A stretch of DNA of 64,000 nucleotides from the NCBI GenBank assembly GCA_029448655.1, contig JACCLO010000011.1, forward strand, positions 1,240,001-1,304,000, in the 5' to 3' direction. Origin of the DNA: Wolfiporia cocos (lineage: Eukaryota; Basidiomycota; Agaricomycetes; Polyporales; Phaeolaceae). A model generated the notes under the pieces. It was given only the letters and a program-made list of their open reading frames with translations. It did not search any database and had not been told where the DNA came from. Of the stretch, positions 21,369 to 32,254 are shown piece after piece; position 1 is the first letter of the stretch, and each line of letters begins with the position of its first letter. The translations under genes were made by a program, and so were the position numbers.

Positions 21369-24300
21369 ATGCCTGACAAACCGGAGAGCAGCCAGCTAGT
21401 ATTAAGCATATCCTATGGCATATTCACTTGCGAAATCTGCAATGGTGTATTCAAGACTAAGGGTCGGGGTAGCCATATGAAAAAAATGCAGAATGGACGC
21501 CAGATATGGGAGGAGTACACTCAGCTTACGGATGACTCAGGGGACGATCCACCAATAAGTAAAGGTACGCCTATCCGACAATTATCATAAATGCCCATTC
21601 ACTACTAGCGTTTCGAATGTCTAATCAGGTCCGAACCGTCCCCCTCGTACTGTAGCACCCCCTCCAAAGTACCTTGGTGTTAAAACTGAAGGTGAGTTAT
21701 ATTTCCTGCATTCAATATTCATTAGAAGATGACCCTTGTGCTATACAACTTTCCAGCAGACACTGGGACACCAGTGGTCGAAGATTCTTTAGGAGGGAGC
21801 AACAGGGATACCACAATGCAAGGTGAACCACTTAGTTTTTGACTTTTCTGGTGCACGTTCCACGTTGTTACACTAATGCGTTCATCAATTCCCAATGAAT
21901 AAATTCCAGTATGTTGAGCACAGACGGCTAAGGTGCATACATGTCTTTTTTCCGCATAAATACTAGACTACTCCCTACGCACGAACCACCGCCATTACAG
22001 CAATTGTCCCATGCACCTCCGATTGCGTCCCGAAACCAGCAGTGCTGCGCGCGCTACTTCTACACGACCCCTTGTACTAGCTGCTATTTTCGGGACGCAA
22101 TCAGGGGTGCCTGGCACAATTGCTGTAATGGCGGTGGTTCGTGCGTAGGGAGTAGTCTAGTATTTATGCGGAAAAAAGACATGTACGCACCTTAGCCATT
22201 TTGGACTCAATGTATTGGAATTTGTTCATTGTGAATTGATGAACGCATGAGTGCGACAACGTGGAACGTGCACCGGAAAAGTTAACATAAGCATACTGGA
22301 GTTGTGCGTTAAGACTCATTCTTTCGTGCAGAGCATTCGTCACCATCTAAAATATGGTCACCCACTAGGGATGATATCATGACTGAATACCACCCAAGCA
22401 GCTACATTCCACGGTGTGTTCAGCCTTTCGAAGAGTATGGGCAGGAAGACAATGAGGCTCCCAGTCCACCAATGTCAAAATCACCCTGGGAGTCATTTCA
22501 AACCCATGCAGACTTTGAGTTTGCATAAATTGCACTCAAATCTTCTCTCAAGCACAACCAAATTGATTCACTCATAAAGCTGATTAATGCAGTTGCTACA
22601 GGAAGCATGAGATTTTCACTCATTAGTGAAGCACAACTCCATGATGTCTGGGATGCGGCATCAAATCAATTGACGCCTGTAAGGCTATGTTAAAATGTCT
22701 TCAATACTGAGTCTTATCCTTTCAACAGTTTGAGAAACACACTATTACTGTACCTTACAAGAATGAAACTCGAGAATTCGACGTCTATGGACGGGATGTT
22801 TGGGAGTGGGTTCTGGATTTGTTAAAGAACCCTACCCTGTCCCAGCATTGGCATTGGAATCCAACCAGACTTTACCGATACACAGGGTCTGACTGGGAAA
22901 GATTTATTCATGAGCTATGGACTGGGGATAGGCTATGGGAAGTCCAGGTGTGTATTTTTTCTTGCATTTATATGACACTCTAAATTTGCTCCAGTATAAG
23001 CTTCCTCCAGGAGCAACTGCATTTGGCATCATTATTTATGCAGACAAGACTCGACTGTCGTCATTTGGAATCCAGAAGGGATATCCAGTTATTGCTCGAG
23101 TGGCCCATCTTCCAGCCGAAATCCGAAATAGCGAGGGTGTTGGGGGTGGATGTGTCGTTGGCTGGCTACCAATTGTATGCTAAATCTCATAGTTGATGCA
23201 GTCATCCTCATAATATTTCTAGGTAGACAATGATTCTGCAGAAGATGGAAAGACTTCATTCGCAGACTTCAAACGAGTTGTCTGGCACAAGGGATTCTTG
23301 CCATTCATGAATAATGTTGCACAACATTCACGAACTGGATACCATGTCAAATGTGCTGATGAAATTTTGCGATGGATATGGATATTTATTTTGATCCTGT
23401 CCATGGATTATGAGGAGCAGTAGGTTTTGATTGACCCTGCTTTGCCAGAATCTCATCTCAACTCTAGATGCTTTATGGCTCTGATCCATGGAGCAAATGG
23501 ACTATGCCCTTGTCCAATATGTTTAGTACCTTCCTCACAGCTTGCTGATGTTAGTGTGGAACACCCACTTAGGACATCAGTTGAATCTGCAAAGCTTTTA
23601 AAAACTGCTAAGGCACTACCAATTAAGGCTGAGCAAGAGGCGGTTCTGAAGAAACATGGACTTCGTTCTATTCAGGTCACAATCCTATTTTTCTGTTGAA
23701 TAACAATGCTCTGATTCCGTAGTCAGAATTCATTTTGGAAGGTTGCCAATACAGATGTACACAAAGCTCTGTCATTTGACAGGCTACATGCATATCATCT
23801 TGGGCTATTTGGTGACCATCTTTGGCCAGAAATAAAAGCTCATGTCAATAATATTGGACAGGATGCAGCAATCATGGTTGATGATCAGTAAGTCTGCATG
23901 TGGTATCTCAAATATTCCTTATTCATGTGTGATTAGGGCATAAAAAATCCCACGATGGCGAGGCTTTAACCATTTTGACAATATCATGGGCATCAACTTC
24001 ACAGATGGCAGAAAGCTCAAGGATATGTCAAAGGTGTGCACCCCCTGATCTCAGCATTTAACACTTGCTAATTACTTGACATAGCTTGCTATATTTGCCA
24101 CCCATAATATCCTCAGCACGAGGCCTGGATCTGCTGAGTATCTACTTCTGCGCTGCTTGCGTAGCTATCTTGTACTCGATATGTACTTGTCGTTTGAGGT
24201 TCACACCTCAAGACGACTGGCAGAGGGCCAAGAGGAGCTGTTGCATTTCTCAAAACTTATCAAGGTAAGTGGACCATTCTCTGAATAAGCATCTTACACA

Positions 24301-25513
24301 AAGGCATTGCTAGGAGTACTCAAGCAAGATGGGAGGTAGCAAGAACTGGAACTTCCCCAAAGCGCATTCACATCAGCATGCATTTCAAGACATCAAGGAA
24401 AAAGGCGTTACTCGAAACTACAATACAAAGCCTAATGAGAAGATGCATCGCTCACTAAAGAAGGAATATCAACAAACAAACTACAAGGACATTGCTGATC
24501 GAGTATGAACTTCGCCACTCCTCTGCAACATCTCCACATATTCTCTGTTTCACAGATTCTCACTCGAAGCCATAATCATCAAGTCGCATCTCTTATACGC
24601 TCAATGATTGACGATTACGATGCATATATCGATTATATGAAGAATGGACCTATCCAAGAGGATATTGACAACAACAAATTTCATTCGGATCAGCACATAT
24701 CCATCTGGGTGCTGCGGAGAAACCTGTCGAGATTTCTGCACTTCGAGACACTCCTAACGCTCATGCCGCATTTGCTAATTTCCACAAGCACCTCGGAAGC
24801 TTCTTGGGAAGTTTCCTGGCAGCTCAAGGGCTCAGGTTTGCGAATTATCCGGTCAAAGTCTTACCTACTGATATGGTATGTTGTATATCCATTCATTTAG
24901 CAATACTCATGCCACACATACACAGGTCACGGAATATCGACTTCTAAAAGTCAACTATGAGTCTTATGAAATGTGGAGGACAGCTACAGATCTTCTACGA
25001 TGCAATCCAGATTTCCATGGAAAGCCGCGGTACGACTATGTGCTTCTCAAACCCATGGAGTGGCCGATATTTGCGCAATTGATACTTGTCTTCACATACC
25101 TGGTGAAGAATGTAATTGATAGCAGTACACCAAACGGTAGCCTTCAATTATTCCTTTATAAACACATGCCTCATATATGGCTCACAGCTATTGTGAAGGA
25201 TATATTATATCCTTTGGCACTGATAATGCCTATGGATGGAAGAACAGGAGTCGAGCGTTCAAAGGACTGTGACCTCGGGTTTTATCACCTGAAGCTCAAT
25301 CCACGCACACAGTACGAGATAGTACCTCTTCATTCAATTATCCGAGGCGCATTTGTGGTCCCTGATTATGAACACAGTGATGAGTTCTTGATAGTTGATA
25401 TCATAGATGCTGACATGTTTTTACGTCTACAATCTCTCGCATCAGTAGCCAAGTCATGTCAGAATAGATTAAATAACTCATTACTGGTTATGAATGGCTT
25501 GTACATCAATTGA
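21369..25513 (+). pseudogene. Plavaka-type DNA transposase, multi-exon, broken
   Basis: The first exon (21369-21564) encodes a C2H2-like finger (CEIC...GSHMKK). Later exons give, in order, a conserved region ending in LWTGDRLWEVQ (near 22945), a catalytic-type segment with IIYADKTRLSSFG and GYPVIARVAHLP (23025-23140), VVGWLPIV, CPCPICLVP (near 23510), DRLHAYHLGLFGDHLWPEI (near 23800), NEKMHRSLKKEY (near 24440), and a C-terminal domain ending in VDIIDADMFLRLQ (to 25513). This order and wording are what I know from Plavaka transposases of mushrooms. An in-frame TAA in FEFA*IALKS (near 22527) and other breaks mark it as dead. A foldback element sits in an early intron. Confidence 0.8.
21842..22282. 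mobile_element. Foldback MITE-like element, 441 bp
   Basis: Arms 21842-22035 and 22088-22282 are inverted copies (ends ACTTTTCTGGTGCAC and GTGCACCGGAAAAGT) with about 52 bp between them. It lies in an apparent intron of the Plavaka gene. No clear TSD was found. An ORF spanning the loop is an artefact of the palindrome. Confidence 0.8.
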
Positions 25514-25876
25514 AATCGCGAGTATGTGCTACTGTTATAGCATACAGGTGCTTGTCCAGTCATGGCGAGCTTTGCAAACACAGTCTAGTGGGTCCCTTGT
25601 GTTTTACATGCAATGGGAGAACATCGGCATTACTTATGATTAGGCAACCCAATGCGTACCAATACCGTCAACATCCGTCAAGCGGATCGCTCGGGATCGC
25701 GTTGGAAGTCTGGAGCACCATACCGGGAAGCTCAGCCACAGGTGCGCCAGACGCGCCCCACGCAGCATCATGTGATCATGTCCTAGTTGTGCACAGGGCA
25801 CTAACTGCCTATCTATAGTGTGTGCAGCGTTGCAAGCATTCCAAAAACCATTGAATATAGAGTATTCGAGTAATAG
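25514..25876. other. Intergenic: 3' of Plavaka, 5' of USE1
   Basis: No recognisable coding sequence. The first exon and promoter of the USE1 gene should lie here, because the first recognisable USE1 exon starts after an acceptor-like AATAG at 25872-25876, but I cannot place them. Confidence 0.3.
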
Positions 25877-27667
25877 ATTTATGACAAGGTCAATATTACC
25901 TGGCTGGTCCGGAAGCTGGAGAAGACCATTGCAGACGAGGACTGGAACGCTAGCGGCATACTTGACACAGAACTAACTTGATATGCCTTAGAAGTCTTGC
26001 TAACAGTTGACAAGCTGTTTGGTGGGCAAGAAGGCTGGCTAGAAGCACTTATAACCAGGCAAGCTAGTAGAGTCAATGCTAAGATGCTTTAAGGGCAGGA
26101 TAGCAGTAGTCAAGAGATTAACTAGTCTGAGTCGTAAGTGACTCAGAGTACAGGTTATATACATTGTAGGGCTAGGACCCTAGGTACTATGGGTAGGACT
26201 AATGATACCTCTAACGAATAGGGAAAGTGGTGTCATAAGTAAATGCGACCAATAGGGTCGCAGGGCATAGGGCATAGTTCATATGCATGTGATATAGGAC
26301 CGGTAATGGTCGCTATGGGTATGGTGGCCGAGGCATGTGATATGGCCATCTCGGTGATGACTCATATACCGACCGGGGTATGCCTGGTGTTGTGACTAAT
26401 GCGCTTTGTAAGGCGCATGGCTAGGTCTCGTGACAAGGTGTGACCTGTAATGGTCTGCCGTATTAGTCATGCTTACGTAACTGAGAAGGCGGAGGGCCTG
26501 GACTACTCTGTAAGGAGATAGCCTATCGGTGTTAGCCGTCTATAGAGACTGAGCTATACGTATGGTGGCGTATGCCGTGGTTGTGATCGAGATGATCAGG
26601 GTTACTACGAGATAAGATGGTTGGTAACTACAGAGATAAGATACTATCTTAGATAAGATAAGGTCACGTGCTAGATTGAGGTCGTAGGGCGTCAAGCTAG
26701 CGTAGAGCGTAGATATTGAGCTAACAAATGGGGTAAATTGCTAGAAATAGCAAGGAAATTATAGGAAATAGATATAATCTGTGACAATACTTCCGCCAAA
26801 CGCATGGATTAAGACACGGACAACTTTGCAGGTGAGCTATCTGGCGTCATTACTGCCCCTTTATTTCAGCTTTGCAGACACCAATATGACTAGCACGTTC
26901 CAGAAACTGAAGTATGCGCAGAAGCTGCTGAACAATGTCGAGATGCTTGAGGATGATCGGTGCATTGGTTCTCACGCAGTAGCAATGATGTTCAATTCAA
27001 CATCCTCCCGTGGAAAATCAAAACGATACAAGCAGCTGCGAAAATTGCTTGAACAGCTGGATAACTTAGTTACGGAGGTGGATCAGGTTCACGTTTACTG
27101 AATTCAATCCTTCATTGTCATGCTAAAGAACTCTGCAGTGTGTGAAACCTGCTTCCAAAGGATCCTCACCACTTCTTCACATGCTCCCCTTGCATGTATC
27201 ATTATTGCCAAAACCGATCGTCACTATCTCTGAAAGCCCTATACCTGCCCAGCCTGGAAGGCCAGCAGAAGATCCGATCTTCTCTGATGCCATTACGTCT
27301 GCTGCCACTCAAGACCTACTCCTGTCCACCCGGTACAGATACAGCATCTCAGTAGAATCAGAGCGCCATCCCTTTGCCCCCCAACATACTTACGTCTCCC
27401 GCCATGTCACCTGATATTAGCTCCGGCGCGCCAGCGTTCAAGCAAAACTCTGCAGCCATTCAAGAAGAGATTCTCTCCATGCAGCTTGCAGAGATGGCAA
27501 CACAGCTGCGACGCAACGTGGCTCACCTCACTGGTATGCTTGAGAAAGACAAGACGGTTGTGCTTGAGGTGCAGGAAAAGCTTGAATGCAACTACGATGC
27601 CATGTCAAGGGAGCGTATTCGTGTACATGACCATCGTTTGATGAGTTGGGGTACAGTTGTAAACTAG
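25877..27667 (+). pseudogene. USE1: USE1-like ER SNARE, split by a solo LTR
   Basis: The pieces read as a fungal Use1: LVRKLEKTIADEDWN before the LTR, PPNAWIKTRTTLQ after it, then KLKYAQKLLNNVEML (from 26904), a linker, and a SNARE-like helix (EEILSMQLAEMATQLRRN, KLECNY) to DHRLMSWG. Introns fit at 26832-26903 and 27087-27138. Use1 is a Qc-like SNARE in Golgi-to-ER retrograde traffic. Three lesions are visible: the LTR at 25963-26786 in an exon, a frame change near the CCCCCC run at 27378-27383, and a stop at 27665-27667 before any transmembrane anchor. It is a relic or second copy; a working copy should exist elsewhere. Confidence 0.75.
25963..26786 (-). mobile_element. Solo LTR, family G, in USE1 exon
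   Basis: It starts TGACACAGAA and ends AATCTGTGACA, 824 bp, flanked by the perfect repeat ATACT (25958-25962 and 26787-26791). Removing it and one repeat rejoins the USE1 reading frame. The reversed TATA and TGACTCAGAGTACAGG motif match the M2 3' LTR at 38936-39981. Confidence 0.93.
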
Positions 27668-28141
27668 ATCCCTCTTGCGGAAGGAGCTCTGACTGCTACT
27701 ACGCTAACGTTGAATGCTTGCTGCGGAGCGTATCAACTCAACCTGAGTACTCAAATATACTCAGATACAGGATATGCAAGCAAAGTTCGATGTGAAGGAG
27801 GAGTGGCACAGATGTGCAGCTGGTAGTGTACCTATCCCATTACAGTACAGCAGCCACCAAGTAGCAGCACTTGCCATATCTGTCCATCACGTGCTGGCGT
27901 AAGTTCGCGTTGACCTAATATGTAAGGAAACGTGACCAAAGGTACCCTGGATCTCAGATAAACCCTAATCTTAACTCAGCTAAACCCCAAACCTTCGTCT
28001 GGGTGGCTGAAGTGGCTGAAGCAGACTTTGACATCATTCGACTCACGCAGCCTACAGCTACAACAAGTAGTTATCAAAAATTCTGAGGTTCTATTCACGT
28101 AGTATATAGGATACAATGTATACTTATATGTACTGTGAGTG
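27668..28141. other. Intergenic, no gene seen
   Basis: It separates the truncated USE1 relic from the next gene. No hydrophobic segment that could supply the missing USE1 membrane anchor was found. An upstream exon of the following gene may lie in the right part. Confidence 0.3.
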
Positions 28142-29680
28142 ATGCAGCTCAGGATCGAGACGTTGCGACAATCCGAGAGAGCTTTAAGGACACAAAATGC
28201 TGCCATGAAAGCAGCGCAAGGAAAGAAGACCGGACAAAGCAATGGAATGGGCACCCTGAGAGCTACAACCCGTGAAGGCAAGATATGGCTACGTGGAAGA
28301 ATGTATGCAGTTGTTGTCTCTCCTTGGATTTCGAATGATGTTATGTCACACAAGGAGCGTCCGCCGGAGGTCGACCCAGATGCTCCAGAGCAGTACCTGT
28401 CACAACAAACTGTTGTTTTGGCACATGCTGCTGCACTGCACGACATATTGACTCTGGAGCTGAGCCGCTACGCTGCACAAATGTCTGACGCATTCGTGAG
28501 CGCCATAAGCCATGTCATTTTATTATACTTATGTCTTTGTACTAATTAGGTACTTAATAGTTCTGACAAGGCCTGGTCGGTGGGTGAGCGACAGCACTCA
28601 AGTCTGTCCGAGACAGTATTCACGCAATATTCCCAGCATTCAGTCCGAGCCTATTTCAAGCTCAGGCGACAGAGAAACGACGTAATGATCCAATCATGCA
28701 ACGAATGCTCAAATTCAATGTCAACGAACCAAAATTTCCGGTTTTGCCCCCCATCCTGTTCAGCCAAGATGTACATTATTCCCAGCCCACATCTAAGGAC
28801 GCATTTTTTAATGAGGAAATTTCCAATGTAAGTTCTTGAATATTTTGTGCAAGCCAGTATTGAGCTCCCTATTCAGGTAATCAAAGCAATTCTTTTTGGG
28901 CCTTCATCTTTTCTGTCAAAGGAAAGACAATCGGGCCCTACAACAGTTGGTGAGAGATGGGGGCTCAAAGGCATCAATGCAAGCTTGATTGCCTTGAAGT
29001 CTATAATAGTGAGTTCTATGGCCTTTCTTACTATGTGTATCGTCGAGCTTAATATAATAGATCCGGTTTTTATTCGCATACGACAGTCATTTTGCGGACA
29101 AGGGAAAACAGACCGGAATCAAGTGGCAATCCGACTTCGAATTATACAGGCGCAAGATCACATTAATGGAGTCGGAACGACGGAAATCGCTGTTCTGCTT
29201 CTACAACGAGATTGTATTTCCCTGTATCTCACTTGGTATCAACGAGACGGCGCAGACCCAGGGCAATGGCAGTCAGCCAGATGAGGACAACTTTGATTCA
29301 GAGTTGCGCACATTAGATCAACGAAATGCCGAGAATCCAACTGGTAATTTATATGACTGAGCAACCATAATCCGGCTGATTGTATCCTTCAGATGTCAAT
29401 TCATCGATTCCAGAGGTGACTAGTGGCTTTCCTAATATTTATATTTACTAGTTCTAATTCTACGAATACTTAGGCCACTATCCCGGCTGCAGAGAATTTT
29501 TTGCAAACGGTGCCCACGGCTTTGAGCGCAAACGGCTCAGAGCAAGCACTCGAGGCACCTGCACTACAGTCCACAGGGCAAAAGGCAAAGAGGACGAGAA
29601 GACCGAACTCTGCACGTACTGTCGAATCAGCTAATATGCACAAGGCATCAGGCGGAGGGCGTGCCAAGAGAAGCGGCTAG
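28142..29680 (+). CDS. Spliced gene resembling basidiomycete DUF6698 proteins
   Basis: Introns consistent with GT-AG and the reading frame are 28828-28876, 29009-29060, 29344-29392 and 29416-29473; a first intron starts at 28496 with an acceptor at 28549 or somewhat later. The joined exons give a helical N-terminus, the conserved-looking core around NEPKFPVLPPILF, GERWGLKGIN, FAYDSHFADKGKQTGIKWQ and FYNEIVFP, and a basic Lys/Arg-rich tail ending at TAG 29680. The resemblance to DUF6698 is from memory, and the function is unknown. The frame around 28590-28610 needs either an AAG acceptor or a one-base change, so the gene may be damaged. An upstream exon is possible. Confidence 0.6.
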
Positions 29681-31000
29681 ATGTACTACTTTGTGATGCA
29701 TATCGACTTCACTGCTCGACCATATAGTAGTAGGGCCACAGCAAAATATATTAAAGTTGATCGTGATTTGAGCGACCCGAATGCAGTTTATTGTTGCGTG
29801 CTACTGTCGTCAGAAAAAAATCTTCTGATAGACATGCAGCTTGTAGCAATTTGAACGATGGTGGCACGTTGAATAAATCAGGAATAATAGAAGTCGAAAG
29901 GAAAATTGAGTGACCGATTTCCTAAGTCTTGAGCGAGCGCCTCGAGCGCAGCCCTTCGTTTGACTTCGTCTGTGCAGAATTCGATGTATTTGAGGTTCTC
30001 TAGTCGCTTCTTAAAAACATAGAGTACAGTCAAATTTTGCTACCCTAGAAAGTCGCTATTTTGTCGGGGTTCGAAGGCTGAATCATGAAGGCAACCATGA
30101 AGCGGTGCATAATAGCCTGAGTTTTACGGAATGAATCTAGGCAGGATCTGGGGTATGGTGAGGAGGGGGGGGGAAAGAAAAATAGCAGGAAAAAGAAACA
30201 GGGCCACAAACTGGGGTTAAACCTGCAGCAGCAGCTGTGGGATGCCTGTATTGGCTTTTTGGGCAGCCAGTGAGTGCCCATTGGGCTTTTGTAGCTTGCA
30301 AAGCCGAGGTGGCGTGCCGAAGGTTCAATGTGCAGACGTGATCGACATGCGATAGGAATTGTGGCTGGACTATCCTAGATGGCTACAGGGACTCCCAGCT
30401 CGCCTTCCTCGTACCTGCAGCATCGTCCTGGAGCATAAGTGAGCCCTTTTCGGTGCATTTGTATGTAGTCTAACCTTGTGTAATTGAATTAGCTTGCAGC
30501 GAACGCGATGGTCTTACGTTAATATGTTATTATACAGTCGCTGACCCCCCTTCACAGGGCCACACGAAATTACCGGACTACATTCCGGTCGGCCAGTTCC
30601 ACGCACACCGCCGCAGGAGATACTTACGGCCGTGACGCCTAATTGTTTGAACCTCCTTAGCAAGTGTCTCATCTATGAGCCTCATTAATGCATCAGCGCG
30701 AAGGAGGTGAGCTCGCCGTTGTACTACTTTGTTACTCGCTGATTCGTTAATCGCTGAAGGCACTCAACCACACCTACTTCTGTGCGCACACATATCCTTC
30801 GCACCCGTCAAAGCTCCCAAAACCTGCCGTCAAGAACACACTTCTGCTGGAGGAGGTCCACCAGGTCCCGCAGTCAAGGCAAACCCCACTAACAAGTTGA
30901 AATGAACACATTTGTCGGACAATCTCAACGGTCTGTATTGGCCCATCACATGCAAACTTGACCTCACGAAGCACACCGAATGTCACAGTTTATTCTGCGA
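29681..31000. other. No recognised gene; possible minus-strand exon fragments
   Basis: On the minus strand, 30150-30045 (SFRKTQAIMHRFMVAFMIQ) and 29990-29890 (KKRLENLKYIEFCTDEVKRR) look like coding exon pieces separated by an intron-like GTAG...AAG. The segment 30763-30578 reads as a helical, Arg-rich stretch. I do not recognise any of these. A GGGGGGGG run and a polypyrimidine stretch occur near 30165. Confidence 0.25.
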
Positions 31001-31310
31001 CATGAGGTATAGCGCGCAGGTATCACATGACCTGTTGGACTTAACTAGGGAGCTTAGGTTACCACCGGGTATTCAAGAGTATATAGTACTGTAGCAGATT
31101 ACATAAGTGTTCCACTAGACTATTCCATAGGCGCTGCTTTAGGGTAGTCATCTAGGTAGTGTTGCGCGGCGTTGCATGTACTTAAGGCTCACAAGTCTGA
31201 GGCGTACTCCTCAGACTTATCATTGTACCATAGGGGCGTGTCCCTCATTCATCCTTAACCTCTGCTGTGACAACTTGCATACTTGTCTGCTTGGCGTCCA
31301 GACGTTCAAC
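31000..31310 (+). mobile_element. Family-B LTR fragment
   Basis: CATGTACTTAAGG, AAGTCTGAGG...CCTCAGACTT and GGGCGTGTCCCTCATTC match the promoter half of family-B LTRs (compare 1000-1070 and 42890-42960). Both ends are eroded and no TSD was read. Confidence 0.5.
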
Positions 31311-31779
31311 CACAGGAGGCGGCGCTAGACTTAGGCGGCAGGAAGTTTGGGTCACCGAAGATAGATGAGAATGTGTCTCGGGTCGCGGAGGATGGTGTCG
31401 TCAGAAATATGGTTCTCGATATTGCCCACGGCGTGGTCAGGTGACTTGTCAATGTGGCTGAACTTCTGCAAATGGCCATGTGGACTTCCGGCTCGCTTTC
31501 CTTGCATTTGCAACATCGTTCTAGGACACGAATGGGTTCGGTTTGATAATTCTTCATTCGTATGTGATTCAACTTTATTACAGCATAACGGCTGAGGAGA
31601 ACATGGAGGGACGCAAGCCGCGCCTACTCCGGGTCTAATGTGATGGATGAACCCCACCTGCTAGTAACTATGGTACGTAACTGAGTGTACAGGACGACCA
31701 TGTGATCTACAAGGCACTGTGATAAGTTCTTGCGGTACAGACAGTCCGATATAATACAGTATGTACACAACCAATAATT
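31311..31779. other. No recognised gene
   Basis: A minus-strand open stretch (about 31657-31352) includes a plausible exon (QMQGKRAGSPHGHLQKFSHID), but there is no family I can name. It lies just upstream of the LTR at 31785. Confidence 0.2.
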
Positions 31780-31784
31780 GATGC

Positions 31785-32206
31785 TGTCACAGATTTTACG
31801 ACGTACGTACTAACGTCCAAGTCGGACCACTGGCAATATGTGACGTCCAAAGGTTCTTTCAGGCCTTAGGACACCAGACTAGCACGCAGAGGAGGTAGCG
31901 TTGAATCTGAGGGGACACGCCCCCATAGATAGGATGAAGAGTCTGAGGTGTAAGACCTCAGACGTAGTAACTTAAGTACATGCGCTGCAGCGGTCACTGT
32001 ATGGCTACCCTAAAGTAAGAGGCCCGAGCGACCCACAACGACGCTCAACCCGTGACGTGCTTATGTAAGTAATGCACTAGCTACTAAGGACCTAAGGGGA
32101 GTGGGTGTTATGCACGTATCCACTACGCTACGGCTATATACGGGTCATGTGATAACCAACCGGGGTTTCCTGGGTTCGATCCAGGGGAGGGGCAATATCT
32201 GTGACA
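31785..32206 (-). mobile_element. Solo LTR, family H
   Basis: It starts TGTCACAGAT and ends ATCTGTGACA, 422 bp, flanked by the perfect repeat GATGC (31780-31784 and 32207-32211). It contains a CCTGGGTTCGATCCAGG hairpin near 32170 like a tRNA T-arm. It lies about 50 bp beyond the stop codon of the minus-strand zinc-finger gene, so probably in its 3' UTR. Confidence 0.92.
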
Positions 32207-32254
32207 GATGCATCATTTGAGAGCAGCGCGCACAGCCAAAAACATTACGGATGA

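Noticed and set aside
30045..30281. A membrane protein suggested by a Phe-rich run
   Set aside because: The run comes from a polypyrimidine tract probably within an intron; only the following short exon looks coding.
32140..32206. A tRNA gene at the GGGTTCGATCC hairpin of family-H LTRs
   Set aside because: A T-arm-like hairpin is present, but the nearby A-box-like motif is in the opposite orientation and order, so no tRNA fold is possible.
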